A DNA stretch of 64,000 nt from the NCBI GenBank assembly GCA_030549335.1, contig CM060194.1, forward strand, positions 64,694,547 through 64,758,546. The letters run 5' to 3'. Under the pieces are notes generated by a model that saw only the letters and a program-made list of their open reading frames with translations, was not told where the DNA came from and made no database searches. Within the stretch, counting starts at the first letter, position 1, and every line of letters begins with the position of its first letter. The translations under genes and the position numbers were made by a program. Below are positions 20,401-34,710 of this stretch, one piece after another. The DNA comes from Pontederia crassipes (Eukaryota > Streptophyta > Magnoliopsida > Commelinales > Pontederiaceae).

Positions 20401-23400
20401 TTTCAAGAAATAAATTGGCTTTTTATTTTTACTGTGTAAAAAAATTAAAGCTATAAATTAACTATGTTTTATAAGTATTGCACAAGAGAATCAAGATTGG
20501 CAAATAATATCCCTTGAGCATTTTCCCTTAACTTGTGACTTTTTAGTCAACTAAAAAAATATTTTTCACCGACCAAGATTTCCATAGTTGTAAAATCCAA
20601 AGAAGATCTTCAAAAAAGAATATTTTCCCTGAAACAAAACAGAGCGGATGATGCCATATCTCCTCAAGAAAAAAAGGATATGCATTCTAGTTTAGGCAGT
20701 AGAAAATATTTTTGTTCATGCAACTGCTCTCGTCTTTTGACGACTTTGCTCATGTAGATGAAACTCCAAACATGGAATGTATAAATTCAATTCAAGTGTC
20801 CCACTAAAGGATACATTCGATCCATAATTTTGTATTAAGGCAAATTCCATCTGAACATAATTTTCTCTCTAAAGAAAACTATTGACAGTCAAGATGCCTA
20901 TTTGTCTTGAAAAGAAAGGAAATCAGCTCACCAGATGCATGCTTTTGTCGAAGTTTGTTCAACACATCAGTTGCATCAAAACCCGCATTGTCACAAAGCT
21001 GTCGTGGAATGACCTGCAATTTTGAGGTAGATTAAGTGAACAAACAGCACCATACACGGTTGCCAAAGATACAACAACAACAACAACAACAAAGCCTTAT
21101 CCCACTAGATGGGGTCGGCTACATGGATCATACGACGCCATTCCGCTCTATTAGTAGCCAAACCTTTCGATATATTATTCACCAATAGATCTTGCTCTAT
21201 TAGTTCGCCAAGTGTCCGTCTTGGCCTCCCTCTCCCTCTTTTAATCGGACTTCAGATTATTTGATCTACTCTTCTTACTGGCGCATCTAATGATTTTCTC
21301 TGAACATGACCAAACCATCTCAAACGATTCTCTACCATTTTCTCACTAACAGGAGACACTCCGACTCGTTCACGTATATGGTCATTCCTAATCTTATCTA
21401 ATCTTGTATGACCACACATCCATCTCAACATCCTCATTTCGGCTACCCCCACTTTACGTTCATGTTGTCCCTTCATAGCCCAACATTCACTACCATATAA
21501 CACTGCCGGTCTTATAGCAGTACGATAGAATTTCCCTTTAACTTTATTGGGTACTTTTCTATCACAAAGAACTCCAGTGGCTTTCCTCCACTTACACCAA
21601 CCAGCTTGAATTTTATGATTAACATCATCATCAATCTCATCATCTTGTCTTACAATTGATCCTAAATATTTAAACTTTGTCACTTGAGGAATTATATCCT
21701 CCCCTAGCCTAACTTCCAAATCGTCTCTAAGTTGTTTATTTGTGAAATTGCAATGCATATATTCTGTTTTATTCCTACTTAAACGAAAACCCTTTGACTC
21801 CAACGTACTTCTCCATATTTCCAATTTTGTATTAATCTCTTCTCTTGAATCCGCTAAAAGTACTATATCATCCGCAAATAGCATGCACTTAGGTACCTCC
21901 TCTGTGATACTCTCTGTTATAGCATCGATAACTAAATTAAATAGATACGGGCTTAAAGCTGATCCTTGATGTAGGTCAATTCCTATAGGAAATTCATTTG
22001 TCTCACCTCCGGGTGTCCTAACCCTAGTCAATGCCCCATCGTACATATCTTGTATTACCTTAATGTAGGCAACACTCACCCTCTTCTTTTGCAAGGCTTT
22101 CCAAAGTACATCCCTTGGTACCCGATCATACGCCTTCTCTAAGTCAATGAAAGTCATATGCAAGTCTCTTCTCCTACTTCGATACTTCTCCATCATCCTC
22201 CTTAGTAAATAAATCGCCTCTGTAGTAGATCTTCCTGGCATGAACCCAAATTGTCTCTCAGAAATACTAGTCTTCATTCTCAATCTATGCTCAATCACTT
22301 TTTCTCATAATTTCATTGTGACTCATAAATTTAATCCCTCTATAATTTGCACAATTATGAATATCCCCTTTATTTTTGTAAATATGAACTAATGTACTTA
22401 ATCTCCAATCATCATGCATCTTTTTCGATCGTAAAATCTCATTAAATAGTTTACATAACCACAACACACCTTTTTTTCCTAAACATTTCCAAACTCCAAT
22501 CGGTATACCATCCGATCCAGCGGCTTTACCATTCTCCATTTTCTTAAGAGCTTCGCTAACCTCCGAGACTCTAATTCTACGATAAAATGACCTATTAAGC
22601 TCACATTCGCTAACTGTCAAGTCCTCCAAATCACAACGGGAACCTTCACATCCATCATTAAATAGCTTATAGAAATACTCTTCCCATCTGTTCTTAATAT
22701 CCTTCACAACTTCATTTTTTATGCATCTTACTTGATCCAAATCTCTCGACTCCTCTTTATTCCTTGCAATCTTGTAAATCCTTTGTTCACCAGCCTTTGT
22801 CCCTAGCTCCTTATAAAACCCCTCATATGCTTTAGCACGAGCATCACTAACTGCCCTCTTAGCCTCCCTTTTCGCCAAACGATACTTTTCCCAATTGTCA
22901 GAACTATTGTCCAAGTGTATCGCCTTGAAACAATTCTTCTTATTATGCACCTTTTCTTGGACCTCCTCATTCCACCACCAAGTCTCCTTATCTCGTGGTC
23001 CAAAACCTTTTGATTCTCCTAAAATGGCTTTAGCAACCATTTCAACCTTTTTTGCCACATTCTCCCACATGATACTAGCATCTCCTTCTAACTCTCACAC
23101 ACTTTCCTCTAATAACTTACTTCTAAAAATCTCTCGCTTCTCTCCCTTTAACTGCCACCACTTGATCTTTCGATCAAAAACTTAGTACAAAAAGGAAAAT
23201 GGTCAATTTTAGAACCTTTTGATATTGCCCTAGAATAAATAAATTTAGCGCAAATAATACATCAGATATCTGTTCCATCCAACATCATAAATTCAAATGA
23301 TGCAGTTATCAAATTTATGACATTTGTAGCAATTCAAGAAAATCTTCTGAAATAGTCTAGAAAAGGTATATAAATGCCTGGCACTAGTAAAGCCTCGGTA

Positions 23401-26400
23401 TCCATTCCACACGACAGATAAAAAGATTCATGTACGAGAAAATAATAATTGTGTTTGAAAAACAATTTATAATCAGAGCCAATCATTTGGTTTAAATGAC
23501 TAATTCAATTGTAAAGCTAGCCATAGGCTCAAACAAATAGAAACTTGACCTCATTGTTGATTTAGCAATAAACAGTCACGTTATGAGGATGAAGTTTCAC
23601 GGCATTTTTTTTAAGGTTTCATGGCAAAATATGATGAAGAAATAACTTATTAGACCTCCAATACTTATGTTTACAGAACATAGAAAGTATGAAATAGGCT
23701 GATGCCACTGATTAGCCCTCCAACACATGTTTAAAGAACATCAAATGTGTGAAATAGGGTAATGCCAGATTTAGCTTCATCAGTTTCCTAAAACTTAAGA
23801 GTGACACATGTTTACAATAATAAATGTCCTTCATACTACAAATATCACTATGGAGTGAACTGTCAGTCAGACTCAAATCAACATCAGTAATGTGTATTTA
23901 AAAAAAACACCATGGAGGCTTAAATAGTCAGTCAAAAATTGATCGTCTGAATTGTTGTAACCAATTTGCAAAAGTAGTCCAGATCATGCAAAAGCTTATT
24001 AGTCAAATGAACCAGTGTTCAGAACTGGAATGGCATTTAGCAAGAAAACTTGGACTAATAACCACATTGTTGTCAATAAGCGTGACCTAGACCTTAACTC
24101 ATACATGAAAACTTGGCAAATCACATGAATTAGTGAACATGTGCACGCACCAAAACTCTCAAGGAAAACCAAAAGAGAAGAAAACATGTTTGCCTACCTC
24201 AAGTGCTTTTGCATATGAATTTATAAAGAATTGTGATTTTCCAGCAACTGTCCGTGCATGGAGCCTCAAGTAACGACTTATCTCCATCTGCCACCAACCA
24301 CAAGATGATAAGCTTTCACAAGTATAAGTAGACCAAAGTAGATGCTAGTTAGTAACTTACATCTATGGCACCCCCACCAGGCACGATAGTGGAGTTCTTT
24401 AAAGCTCTCCTAACAATCATTATGGCATCATGTAAACTTCTTTCAGCCTCCTCTATGAACTGAGAAAATAGTGTAAAAGGGTAAACAACTGTGTAAGCCC
24501 AAATATAAAATGGAAACAATTGCAAAGAGAAGAGCTTTTGAAGAAACCTGGTCAGCACCACCACGAAGCACCATAGTAGCTGTCTGTCCAGAGGCACAAC
24601 CACTAAAAATGTTAAATCTTTCATTGCCAACTTGTTTTTCCTCAAATACTTCACAGAATCCAAGAACCTTGTCACACAAATATTGAAAATGATTAAGAAC
24701 ATATGCAGCAAAAGATTATTCTATAATAAGAGAATGGCTATTGGTATAACTCAGATTACAGATATTCATCAACATCTATAATAAAAACAAATTACTCCGA
24801 ACTAGACCTCGTCAATGACATTGTTCACAGTGGTCTGCACTGTACCACCTGTTGCAGCTGCAACTCTTTGCAAGTCTTCTTCTGTGACACGACCAGCACA
24901 GAAAATGTCCCTATCAGCAAAATACTGCATAAAAAGTTACATGTTATCGCCACTAACTTGATGATGCAATTATAACAATAATTCAATAATGAATGACACC
25001 TGTGTTGCAAGATCACCAATTGCCAACCGTGAGAGGACAATTTTCGCTCCACTTTGTACACATTTATCTAACTTGTCATAGATGATATTCCATTCAGCAT
25101 CAACAATTGATTGATATTGCAGAGGATCAGATAACCTAGAGAACAAACAAAAATCAAATCGAAAGAAGAAATAAACTTTGTATTGTTGAGAAACAAAAGA
25201 TACCTAATTTCTGCATTTTCCTTCTCTGATTTCAGTTCCAACTCAATGTTCAACAAGAGAATCTTAGGATTCAAAAACTTCTTTGGTTGTTGCTCAAAAC
25301 CAGCATAAGAAAATGTTTTTTTGAAGGCCACACCTTTGACAAGAAAAGAGTCCCTCATGGTTCCCCCAGGAACCTATAAAGACATATGATTAAAATCACC
25401 ACCACCTGATAAATCATTGTTATCAACACATCACAAAATAACTGTCATCTTATTCCAATTTATCATTGGAAAGGTTGTTGAGGAAGTTACGAGAAATAGA
25501 ATCTAAATACACTTGTTCTCGTGCCTTTTGTTTTTGAAAGTGTGTTTTCATGCCTACTTGAACCAGGAGAAACTACAAAATGGTAGAGAACCTCATATTA
25601 ACAGAAAGGATTTCTCTTTCTCTTTTAGATCTCACCTCCGTTTAACAGATCCACAAAGAGGATACCATAAAAGGGGAAAACAGAAGGGAAAATAACAACA
25701 TGGTGCAAAAGGATGCAAACACTTGGTTTCGCAACCCAAAAAAAAAAGCTTCGCTAGTTGAAAATTTTAGGGGATTAGTTTTGATATTTAAGATATACGA
25801 ACTATGGTAGATGCTGGTCAACTCTTTCAATGATACCTACAACACAGCATGCATTTTCTCAAACAAACATCACTTTTCCTTTTAGTTTCGAAAGACAATT
25901 TGACGAAAGAAAGAATTTTTTAATGAAAGAAAGAATTGAGATAGCTAACTACAGCTTTACAAGAATTTTCATGAAAGAACGAAGCACATCATATACCAGT
26001 CAATTTTTCCTTGGAAGGAAAGGATGATCGTCAAGAAAGACAATCATCCTGGGCCTTTTCTTTTTAACTGAACTACTCATTAAAAATACATTCCAGTAAC
26101 TGTCAAAAGTTGACAAAACATTGGAGAGAGCTGTCTTAAGAGCTCCGTATAATTTAGATGGGTTAAATAGTCGTCCCTTTTGCGGTAGCAGTGGGGGCTG
26201 GCACTGAGTTCTCCTTTTGGAAGTATAACTGGACAGCAGATGTTTTTATCTTTAGATTTTCCCAGGTTAGATGCTTTGGTTCTGCCCAACGTACCCCTGT
26301 GGTGGATTGTTGGCATGGTGATGGAAGGAACATGGTGATCCTCGATGCCTGAATTTTGATCCTCATTATCATAATCGGATCAGCAGATTGTTGACTTGAA

Positions 26401-29337
26401 GTTACTCTTAGAGAGAGTTAGCAGTTTTTCTGTGGACCAGAAAAAAATGGATGGCCAGTACTGGTGTTCATGGTTGTTCAGTGCTGTGGTATTTACTCTC
26501 TCTTGTGTACAAATAACCGGTCTGTGGATGAGGAATTATGGATGATTGGAATATCTGGCGACTTAAGGTACCTTCAAAAATATTTTTTTGTGTGGCTTCT
26601 CCAACACAATATATTGTCAGAATATCAAATCAGGGGAACTGGGCTCCTGGAGGGATGCTTCTTGTGCTATTTGTGGTGAAATACTGGACATCAATCACTT
26701 ATTTTTTTTAGTGTGGTTTTGTCGATGATGTTCAGACTATGTTAGCACAATTTATCATGGATGTGAGATCAGAAATAGGATTCCGGAGATCACTTAGAGG
26801 TGTTGATCTATCATTGGTTCTTTGCACATATGTTTCAACTAAGCAAAGCTTCAATTATTATCCTGTGGGCCATTTCGAGACAAGTACACAATACCTGTGT
26901 CTTTCAATGAGAGATTATATATCGAAATGTGATACAACTGGCAAGTGGTTTGATTAAAGATTGGGGAGGGTCAGCCATCCTTTTTTCTCAGAAATAAAAC
27001 ACAGTCATCCCATTTAATTTAGAAAAAGTGTTTAAAATGGCAGGTTATACCCAAAAAAAATGTTCCAGCTATCTCATTCTCAAATATTCTTTTTTTTCAA
27101 ATATTCAAGCAACAGACAGGTTGAAATGCTAATACCTACACTTACTAAATTCACAAATAGAATAGCATTTACCACCTGAATTCTGCAAAGGTAATCTAAC
27201 AAAGTAGTACCCTAGGGGGCAGGATAAGTAAGATTGAGCAATCATTTACACATAGTAGAAATTTTTTTTTTTAAAATGAGAAAGGACTAGCAAGATGGTA
27301 GTCATTCAAAAGTTCCATTAATAAAAAAATATTTATTTTAGAGGGGGAAGTGTACTTTAGTTGCATATTGTATCTTAAGTGAAGCAGCACACTACCATTT
27401 ATGGAATGGATGTAAATATGCTTTTTATGGGGGAGAATATGAGTTATTTTATTTGTCAGAGTACAAATCAAGTAGGCTGTTTTTTCTTCCAAAGAGAATA
27501 GTCACAACTCAGGTAGTTAGCTTTAACCAAACAAATGAAATAACAAACCTGAATGCTAGAACTTAAAGCTTCTAGGAAATGATAAATCACATAATGGAAT
27601 TACACATTTTGAAATGATAAACATTCCACAAGATTTAGAATTTAAAAAAATTAGCATTATACCTTTTTAATTCCAATCATATTAAGCCTGTCCTCGTTGC
27701 TAATAGCCAAGACTGCTTCAACAACCATGGACGCAAAGAAATCTTTTTCACCACCAATCAGCTTTGAAGAAAGTGTTGTAGCAGCACATTTTGCCAACAA
27801 GGATTTCTTTTCTTCCAGGCTTTTCCCTTCTATGCTTACAGAAAGTTCTTTAATTTTGTTAATTGCCTGAAATGTGGGAACAAGTTTAAGCTCAAAGAAA
27901 CTATAGTAAATTGCAGAAACAATTAAAGTATATACAAACCAATGAGCATGCAGTCCGGAAACTTCGGATAAGACTCTGAGAGTGGACTCCATCTTCAATG
28001 AAAGGTTTTGCCTCCTTCAGAAACTCACCAGCAAGAAGCACCACAGTAGTGGTCCCATCACCAACCTATACCATATCCTAGTGTGAGACTTTAAGACTAT
28101 CACTATATCAGTGATATCTATAGAAATTGATAATAGGTCTGATCCTGATTAACAAAACGTGGCACCTTGAAGCTCTTATACTCAAAAAAGTCCTTAAGGA
28201 TAAAATAAACGAAACAAATTGAGATAGTACTGGAAACAGATCTTTAGCATGGAGAACCATAATCCAAAGGTAAACAGAAGTACAAGAACAGATCAACATA
28301 ATGCTGCTAATTGAGAACGAAACATCAAAGAGCATGTCCTCGCTATACATTAATAAGCAACTGGAAAGGACTGAAATTTACCCCCACAAAAAAGGTTCAT
28401 ACGGATATAATCACTACAATAGGCATACTGAAGTAAGTGAAAGTGAAACAACTATTCTGAAGGAGCAGCGAAAATCACACAATAAAAATGCTACTACAAA
28501 CAAAGACTAAAAAAAGTATGCAACCAAAACAAATATAGTTTATTGGCAATATAATATGCATGCCGTCCCACTTTCTGCAATTAATTATGAATACTGAAAT
28601 AGGCTTAATCATCAGTTCCATAGTGTGAATACAATGTCAACTTCACTCCAACTACAAATTGTATTCCAGAATACGTCCAAGCAAAATGTGATATGTACAA
28701 AAAATCCAGTGGATATTGTAGTTCTCACTGGAATAACAATGGGATTTCCTTTAGTATCGTCCTTTTTCCTCTACAGGCTTCTAAGACAGATGATTATAGG
28801 CAAACCTTTAACCTAAGTTCGAAAAAGTTGGTGCCGTTTAGGACAAACATTATACATACGCAAGGAAATTTACTGTGATTGAACTGGATCGTGCAAGGAG
28901 AGATTACTTATAACTACCTCTGAGTCCTGGGACTTGGCAATGTCGACGAGGATCTTGGCGGCCGGGTGGGCAATGTCGAGGAGTTTCATGATAGTGGCGC
29001 CGTCGTTGGAGATGGTCGTATTCCCCTTATCGTCGTGGATGAGCTTGTCCATCCCCCGGGGGCCGAGGGTGGTGCGCACCACGTCCGCCACCGCCGTGCA
29101 CGCATTGATGTTGCTCACCACCTGCGCCCTCCCCTGCGACGTGTCCGTCCCTTCCTTCAGCAGTATGATCTGCGGTTGCTGCTCAACGAAACCCCAAACA
29201 AAAGGTAAGTAAAGAAGGATGCCGAAAGTCGCTTCGCGCATCAGCTGAAAAGTTGGATCAAGCTAAAGGCGAACGACGGCAGCGACGAGAAGAGGAGATC
29301 GAGACCGAGAAGGAGAGCATACCATCATGGCCGCCAT
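17469..29337 (-). CDS. CCT7: T-complex protein 1 (CCT) subunit eta
   Basis: Eta subunit of the cytosolic CCT/TRiC chaperonin, an ATP-driven double ring that folds actin, tubulin and other clients. Fourteen exons: 29323-29337, 28918-29178, 27940-28065, 27663-27866, 25204-25373, 25000-25135, 24808-24924, 24548-24667, 24361-24459, 24198-24287, 20932-21013, 19800-19888, 19633-19707, 17469-17555. They join in frame to 556 residues, matching plant CCT7 (about 557). Group II chaperonin motifs are intact: [29 protein letters not shown] (ATP site), VPGGGAID, and an RG-rich tail [14 protein letters not shown]. The first exon encodes only MAAMM before [12 protein letters not shown]. Introns are bloated by mobile DNA: L1 remnant in intron 4, RTE LINE in intron 10, an L1 3' end in intron 11, and a miniature LTR element with two nested insertions in intron 13. 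Coding capacity looks unaffected. Confidence 0.97.
17765..18028. repeat. Diverged tandem duplication in CCT7 intron 13
   Basis: Unit 1 (17765-17912) and unit 2 (17913-18028) share atgcattagatatcatgg and caacaagaaca. Unit 1 is longer because of a 16-bp insertion and its 15-bp target duplication (see 17832-17847), which unit 2 lacks; that insertion is therefore younger than the duplication. Confidence 0.8.
17832..17847 (-). mobile_element. Tail-only L1-type micro-insertion
   Basis: Sixteen bases (T9 then gagaagg on the plus strand) lie between perfect 15-bp direct repeats, aattataagtttcac, at 17817-17831 and 17848-17862. On the minus strand the insert reads ccttctc plus an A tract, the same end seen in the longer L1-type tails near 20155 and 32760. 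It looks like target-primed insertion that stopped after copying the tail. Confidence 0.7.
18407..18530 (+). mobile_element. SINE/RTE-tail insertion nested in left LTR
   Basis: A 124-bp insertion ending in (TTG)n is flanked by a perfect 15-bp duplication, cagtttgtatcaatt (18392-18406 and 18531-18545). The duplicated target is the very end of the left LTR plus the first bases after it. It contains both the SINE-side block atgaacatggatcaacga and the shared LINE tail aatagagcggaatggcg, so it bridges the two families. Confidence 0.85.
18941..19120 (+). mobile_element. Au-like SINE, full-length type, nested in right LTR
   Basis: A 180-bp insertion with perfect 14-bp target duplication gttataaatacatg (18927-18940 and 19121-19134). 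It starts aactccgcctatg, has ggtcccaagcccgg (a B-box-like stretch) and ggaggagggttgtg in its head, and ends in the RTE-type tail ctagtgggataag followed by TTG repeats. Length and tail agree with what I recall of the plant Au SINE family; the family name is from memory and not checked. The target site overlaps the LTR's TATA-like stretch. Confidence 0.8.
20150..20420 (-). mobile_element. L1-type LINE 3' end, 5'-truncated
   Basis: On the minus strand it ends in hairpin 20163-20189 (GGATGATTAAC / GTTAACCATCC), a pyrimidine patch and an A8 tract, as in the 32760-32869 insertion. Upstream lie TTTGTATCC and TTTTAATTGAAG signatures typical of L1 3' regions. I did not find target duplications, so the far limit is a guess. 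It lies in CCT7 intron 11. Confidence 0.5.
21071..23200 (-). mobile_element. RTE-clade LINE, 5'-truncated, in CCT7 intron 10
   Basis: Non-LTR retrotransposon of about 2.1 kb running opposite to the plus strand, with the same sense as CCT7. The RT region is in two overlapping frames: 22291-23070 (upstream linker and first RT blocks, ending [10 protein letters not shown]) and 21252-22298 ([45 protein letters not shown], catalytic FADD, then [24 protein letters not shown]). One frameshift near 22298 separates them, and the codon after VRRVDQII is a stop where the copy at 46582 reads Trp. The endonuclease domain is missing. The 3' end is the family tail with (TTG)n, here as ACA repeats from 21071. 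The upper limit is approximate (23180-23230), and I could not find a target duplication. Confidence 0.9.
23649..23772. repeat. Diverged tandem duplication in CCT7 intron 10
   Basis: Two units of about 62 bp (23649-23710 and 23711-23772) share attag-cctccaa, agaacat, gtgaaatagg/tatgaaatagg and aatgcc/gatgcc blocks. Nothing else is seen there. Confidence 0.65.
26022..27000 (+). mobile_element. Degenerate L1-type LINE remnant(s) in CCT7 intron 4
   Basis: Plus-strand fragments near 26290-26350 translate to [13 protein letters not shown], the block that precedes the zinc region of plant L1 ORF2, and 26650-26720 gives [17 protein letters not shown], a zf-RVT-like stretch. Many stops separate them. 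At 26022-26049 an opposite-strand L1-type hairpin end (GGATGAT/ATCATCC) is also present, so two insertions may overlap here. Boundaries are approximate. Confidence 0.55.
27270..27310 (-). mobile_element. Weak L1-type 3'-end hairpin in CCT7 intron 4
   Basis: A T10 run at about 27261-27271 followed by gagaaaggactagcaag and tagtcattc gives, on the minus strand, the same order (imperfect hairpin 27284-27307, pyrimidine patch, A tract) as the other L1-type ends. No target duplication was seen. Confidence 0.35.
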
Positions 29338-30677
29338 TGGACGAAGCGGGGAAGGAGAACTTGGTTCGCCTGCTGGAGCCTCGCGCTGGTTAAGGGTCTA
29401 GGGTTTGGAGGGCTTTGGCGCGGACGCAGTGGTGGCGCAGTGGCGCGAGGATGCGGACTCGAAATGGCCGCTAAACGAGACGAAGACGGAGCAGATTCGA
29501 GAATGAGATGAAGCAAAAAAGAGAGACGAAGGAAGAGCGAGGGTTTTACACTGTGGGCTCAGTCCGATTCAGTCTTTTGCCTTTGATCCGGGTTCCAAAT
29601 AATTCAGATTAGTCGGAATTTGTAAATCTCATTGACAATTAAAAACATAAATTTCAATCATCTTCTAATATAATGTCTCTCTTAATCACTATTTTCCCCC
29701 CAATAATCAGTGCATTCATTTTGTAAACCTTATGAATTATACTTTGGGTTTCATTTGTTTCTAAGGAGAATAAATTCCAGATCTGTTTTTAACAAAATAA
29801 TTTATGTTATCGAATAATACAAAATATGTGAAGTAAAAGTAGGTTGACTTGATCGTTTAAAAATAAATAAATAAATAACGGGCACTTTCGATATTTGTGT
29901 TAGAAAAGTTATTTACTTTAACCTCGAGTTTATATTTCAAACATTCAATTTTTTATTCGATTGTTTTTTTTAAAAAAAAGAAAGTGCTTATTGTTATTTA
30001 GAAAAGTATTTATATTCATCAAGGAAGTAAGATAATTTTAATAGCTGGGGAGATCTAAGTATAAAACTATACCTTAATTTTGACAAGATATAATTATGCC
30101 TGATAGTTATATATAATTATATCAAGTATAATAATTTTTAAACTAAACAATGGCTTAAAATTCGATCAAATTTTAATTTATTTAACTGTTTTATCTTTTC
30201 ACCAGGAATAAGAAAGATGGAGACATTATTGGAAGATGTGGATGACACCTTACTATATTTTCAAATATATATTTTTTATATACTACTACGTGATGCAATA
30301 CAATGAATGCACTATGCACTCACCTTTCCTTAAATAGAACATTCTCATGAATAATTGTCATTTCAGGTACTCCCACTGTCAAGCAACCATTTAAATGATC
30401 TCCTTTTTATTTTCAGTATTGTACATAATAAGTAATAACCCCACAAATGAGATCCATATGTGTAATCTTCATATTCTAATCGCACCATCACAAATTGGCC
30501 TTGGAGCTCATGTCCATTTGCAACAACATAATGATAGGTCGTGCGTACAATATCCTCCCTTTGCAACTGACTTGAGAAATAAAAAACGCAGCTTAATTTT
30601 GGCCTCCCAGGAAAAGTCCTCCAAAGAAGCCTGCAACTGAGTAGTGCTGTAGTAGCAACTTCTACTGCACCAAGAAG
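29338..30677. other. Intergenic: CCT7 promoter side and 3' flank of 30678 gene
   Basis: 29338-29560 is GC-rich and holds the CCT7 leader and proximal promoter. From about 29580 the DNA is AT-rich, with no coding sequence or repeat that I can define. 30360-30677 probably includes the 3' UTR of the minus-strand gene at 30678. Confidence 0.55.
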
Positions 30678-31106
30678 TTAGAAGAACCTCGGCTTGGTCC
30701 TCGGCTTTGAACTACGCTTGGCTTTGATCAGATGACTCAGGGCCTTCAGGCACCGGCCGACCACTCCGGGGGACTCGGCTTGCTTTGTCACCACCGCTGC
30801 GAGACTCTTCTCATGCTCAACAGCTCGTGACGGTCGGCCTGGCACGTTCTTAATGACACCACGGTTTCCATCTCTTTCCATTAGCTCGTGAATTGTAACT
30901 CCGTTGATCTTCTGCACGTTGCTCTCCTTCATCAGCATCTTCAGTGACATGTGTTGGGAGCCATCATCGGCCTCCTCCTCCTGTTGCTCCTCATCTTCCT
31001 CACTGGCATCACTGATTAGAACCGGCCTCCTTGTTCTTCTTGACATGCTCAGATCGTAGCGCCGCTGCGACATGGCCGGCTCGTGTTCGGCTGCCATTGA
31101 CATCAT
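30678..31106 (-). CDS. Small intronless protein of unknown function
   Basis: A single 142-residue frame with gene-like codon use (G/C-rich third positions, unlike the AT-rich surroundings). I do not recognise the family. Layout: an Arg-rich stretch (MSRRTRRPVL), an acidic run (SEEDEEQQEEEADDG, about residues 35-49), a middle part with SLKMLMKESNVQKINGVTI, and a basic C-terminus ending KRSSKPRTKPRFF. No signal peptide or membrane span is evident. The alternating acid/basic make-up suggests a small, probably nuclear or regulatory protein, but that is a guess. A TATA box lies about 42 bp upstream of the first ATG, which supports this start; a later Met (MSQRRYDL) is possible. Confidence 0.7.
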   Translation of the reverse strand: MMSMAAEHEPAMSQRRYDLSMSRRTRRPVLISDASEEDEEQQEEEADDGSQHMSLKMLMKESNVQKINGVTIHELMERDGNRGVIKNVPGRPSRAVEHEKSLAAVVTKQAESPGVVGRCLKALSHLIKAKRSSKPRTKPRFF

Positions 31107-31147
31107 CAGAAGTATCTGCTTCTTGCTTGCTTTGTCGGAAAGAAGGG

Positions 31148-31155
31148 TTAATATA
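31148..31155 (-). promoter_or_regulatory. TATA box of the 30678-31106 gene
   Basis: The minus strand reads CCTATATTAACCC with TATATTAA at these positions, about 42 bp before the first ATG at 31106. This predicts a short leader of 10-15 bases. Confidence 0.5.
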
Positions 31156-32322
31156 GGCTGGTGTTGTGTGGCTCAAGCTGACGAGAGGAGAAGTTCACTT
31201 CATAGTGATTTGTTACTTCTCTGTCAGGGTCACGCACAGGTCGCTTTGATTGCATCTGGGAGTGAAACGGAAGCATGTGGGACTGTTGGAACACACTTTT
31301 GGTGCAATAGGCGCTTCAAGTGCTGAACAACCATTTCAATCTCAACTAGATGTCATCATGGCATAGGCAAGGAGAAAAGTTTGCTTTCTTGTGTATTCAG
31401 AACACCACAGGAAAAAGAGAAAATCATGGCAAATGAGTAGTGCTGGCATATGTTTAAAGTTAGGGTATGTAAGATTGAAAAAAAAGGCACAAAAGTGAAA
31501 CAATAAGAGTTACATTGGTGGTAGAAAACAATCATGGAAGATATGGGGTCAAAATACTGATAGATCACATAACATGGTGGAGGAGATACCCTTTCAGAAT
31601 CGATTCTTTCTCTAGCAAGAAGCAAGATCAATTCCTAAGAAAAGTGCAAGTTTCCTACTTCCCGAAGTTTAGATCCTTCAAGAAGGTAGATGGTTGGTAA
31701 CAGATGCCTTATTTTCATTCATCCTTCATTTTAATTCTCCGGCACAACGAGTAGTATTTCCTATTTTTTGTAGGATAACTGCAGGATGTACTATCAGAAA
31801 TATGGGTACAATTCATAGATTTTGTCAAATTTCGTTGCCCAAAATCAAGAAGAATTCGAAGCACATGTGTGGTATCTCTGGCAGTTAGAAGACAGTCAAT
31901 TGCTATGATGAATTACAAGTTACCGAATCCATCAGAGCTCAATGCATTTGACAGAAGAAATTATAAACCATAAATTGGAAAAATAAAATAAAACCATAGG
32001 TTCATTATCACCAGTTTTAACTGTTGACTACTCATTTGGCATTCTCAAATAGAGTTTGGGAAAAAAAGAGAGATTGTTTCCATTCTCTAGCCAGTTCATT
32101 TACAATAAGAGCCAAAAATTATGTCAAAAATAGTAAATATAGAAAAGGGAAGAAATAAACACAGGTTACACTATATATAATATGTACTGCTAACTGTTTC
32201 AAACTTCTCATATTAGATCAGTATGAAGATTATCATTTTGAGCCACTCTTAACTGTACAACCATAAACTAATAAGCCGATTCACAGGGTCAATGTGCCAG
32301 CTGCCTGGAAAGTGATGTCTTC
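31156..32322. other. Intergenic between the small gene and COP10
   Basis: Upstream promoter region of the small minus-strand gene and probable COP10 3' UTR (right end). No coding signature, RNA gene or clear repeat was found. Confidence 0.5.

Positions 32323-34710
<2,388 letters not shown>

Noticed and set aside
28934-29212. Plus-strand frames of 80-92 codons
   Set aside because: Antisense shadow of CCT7 exon 2.
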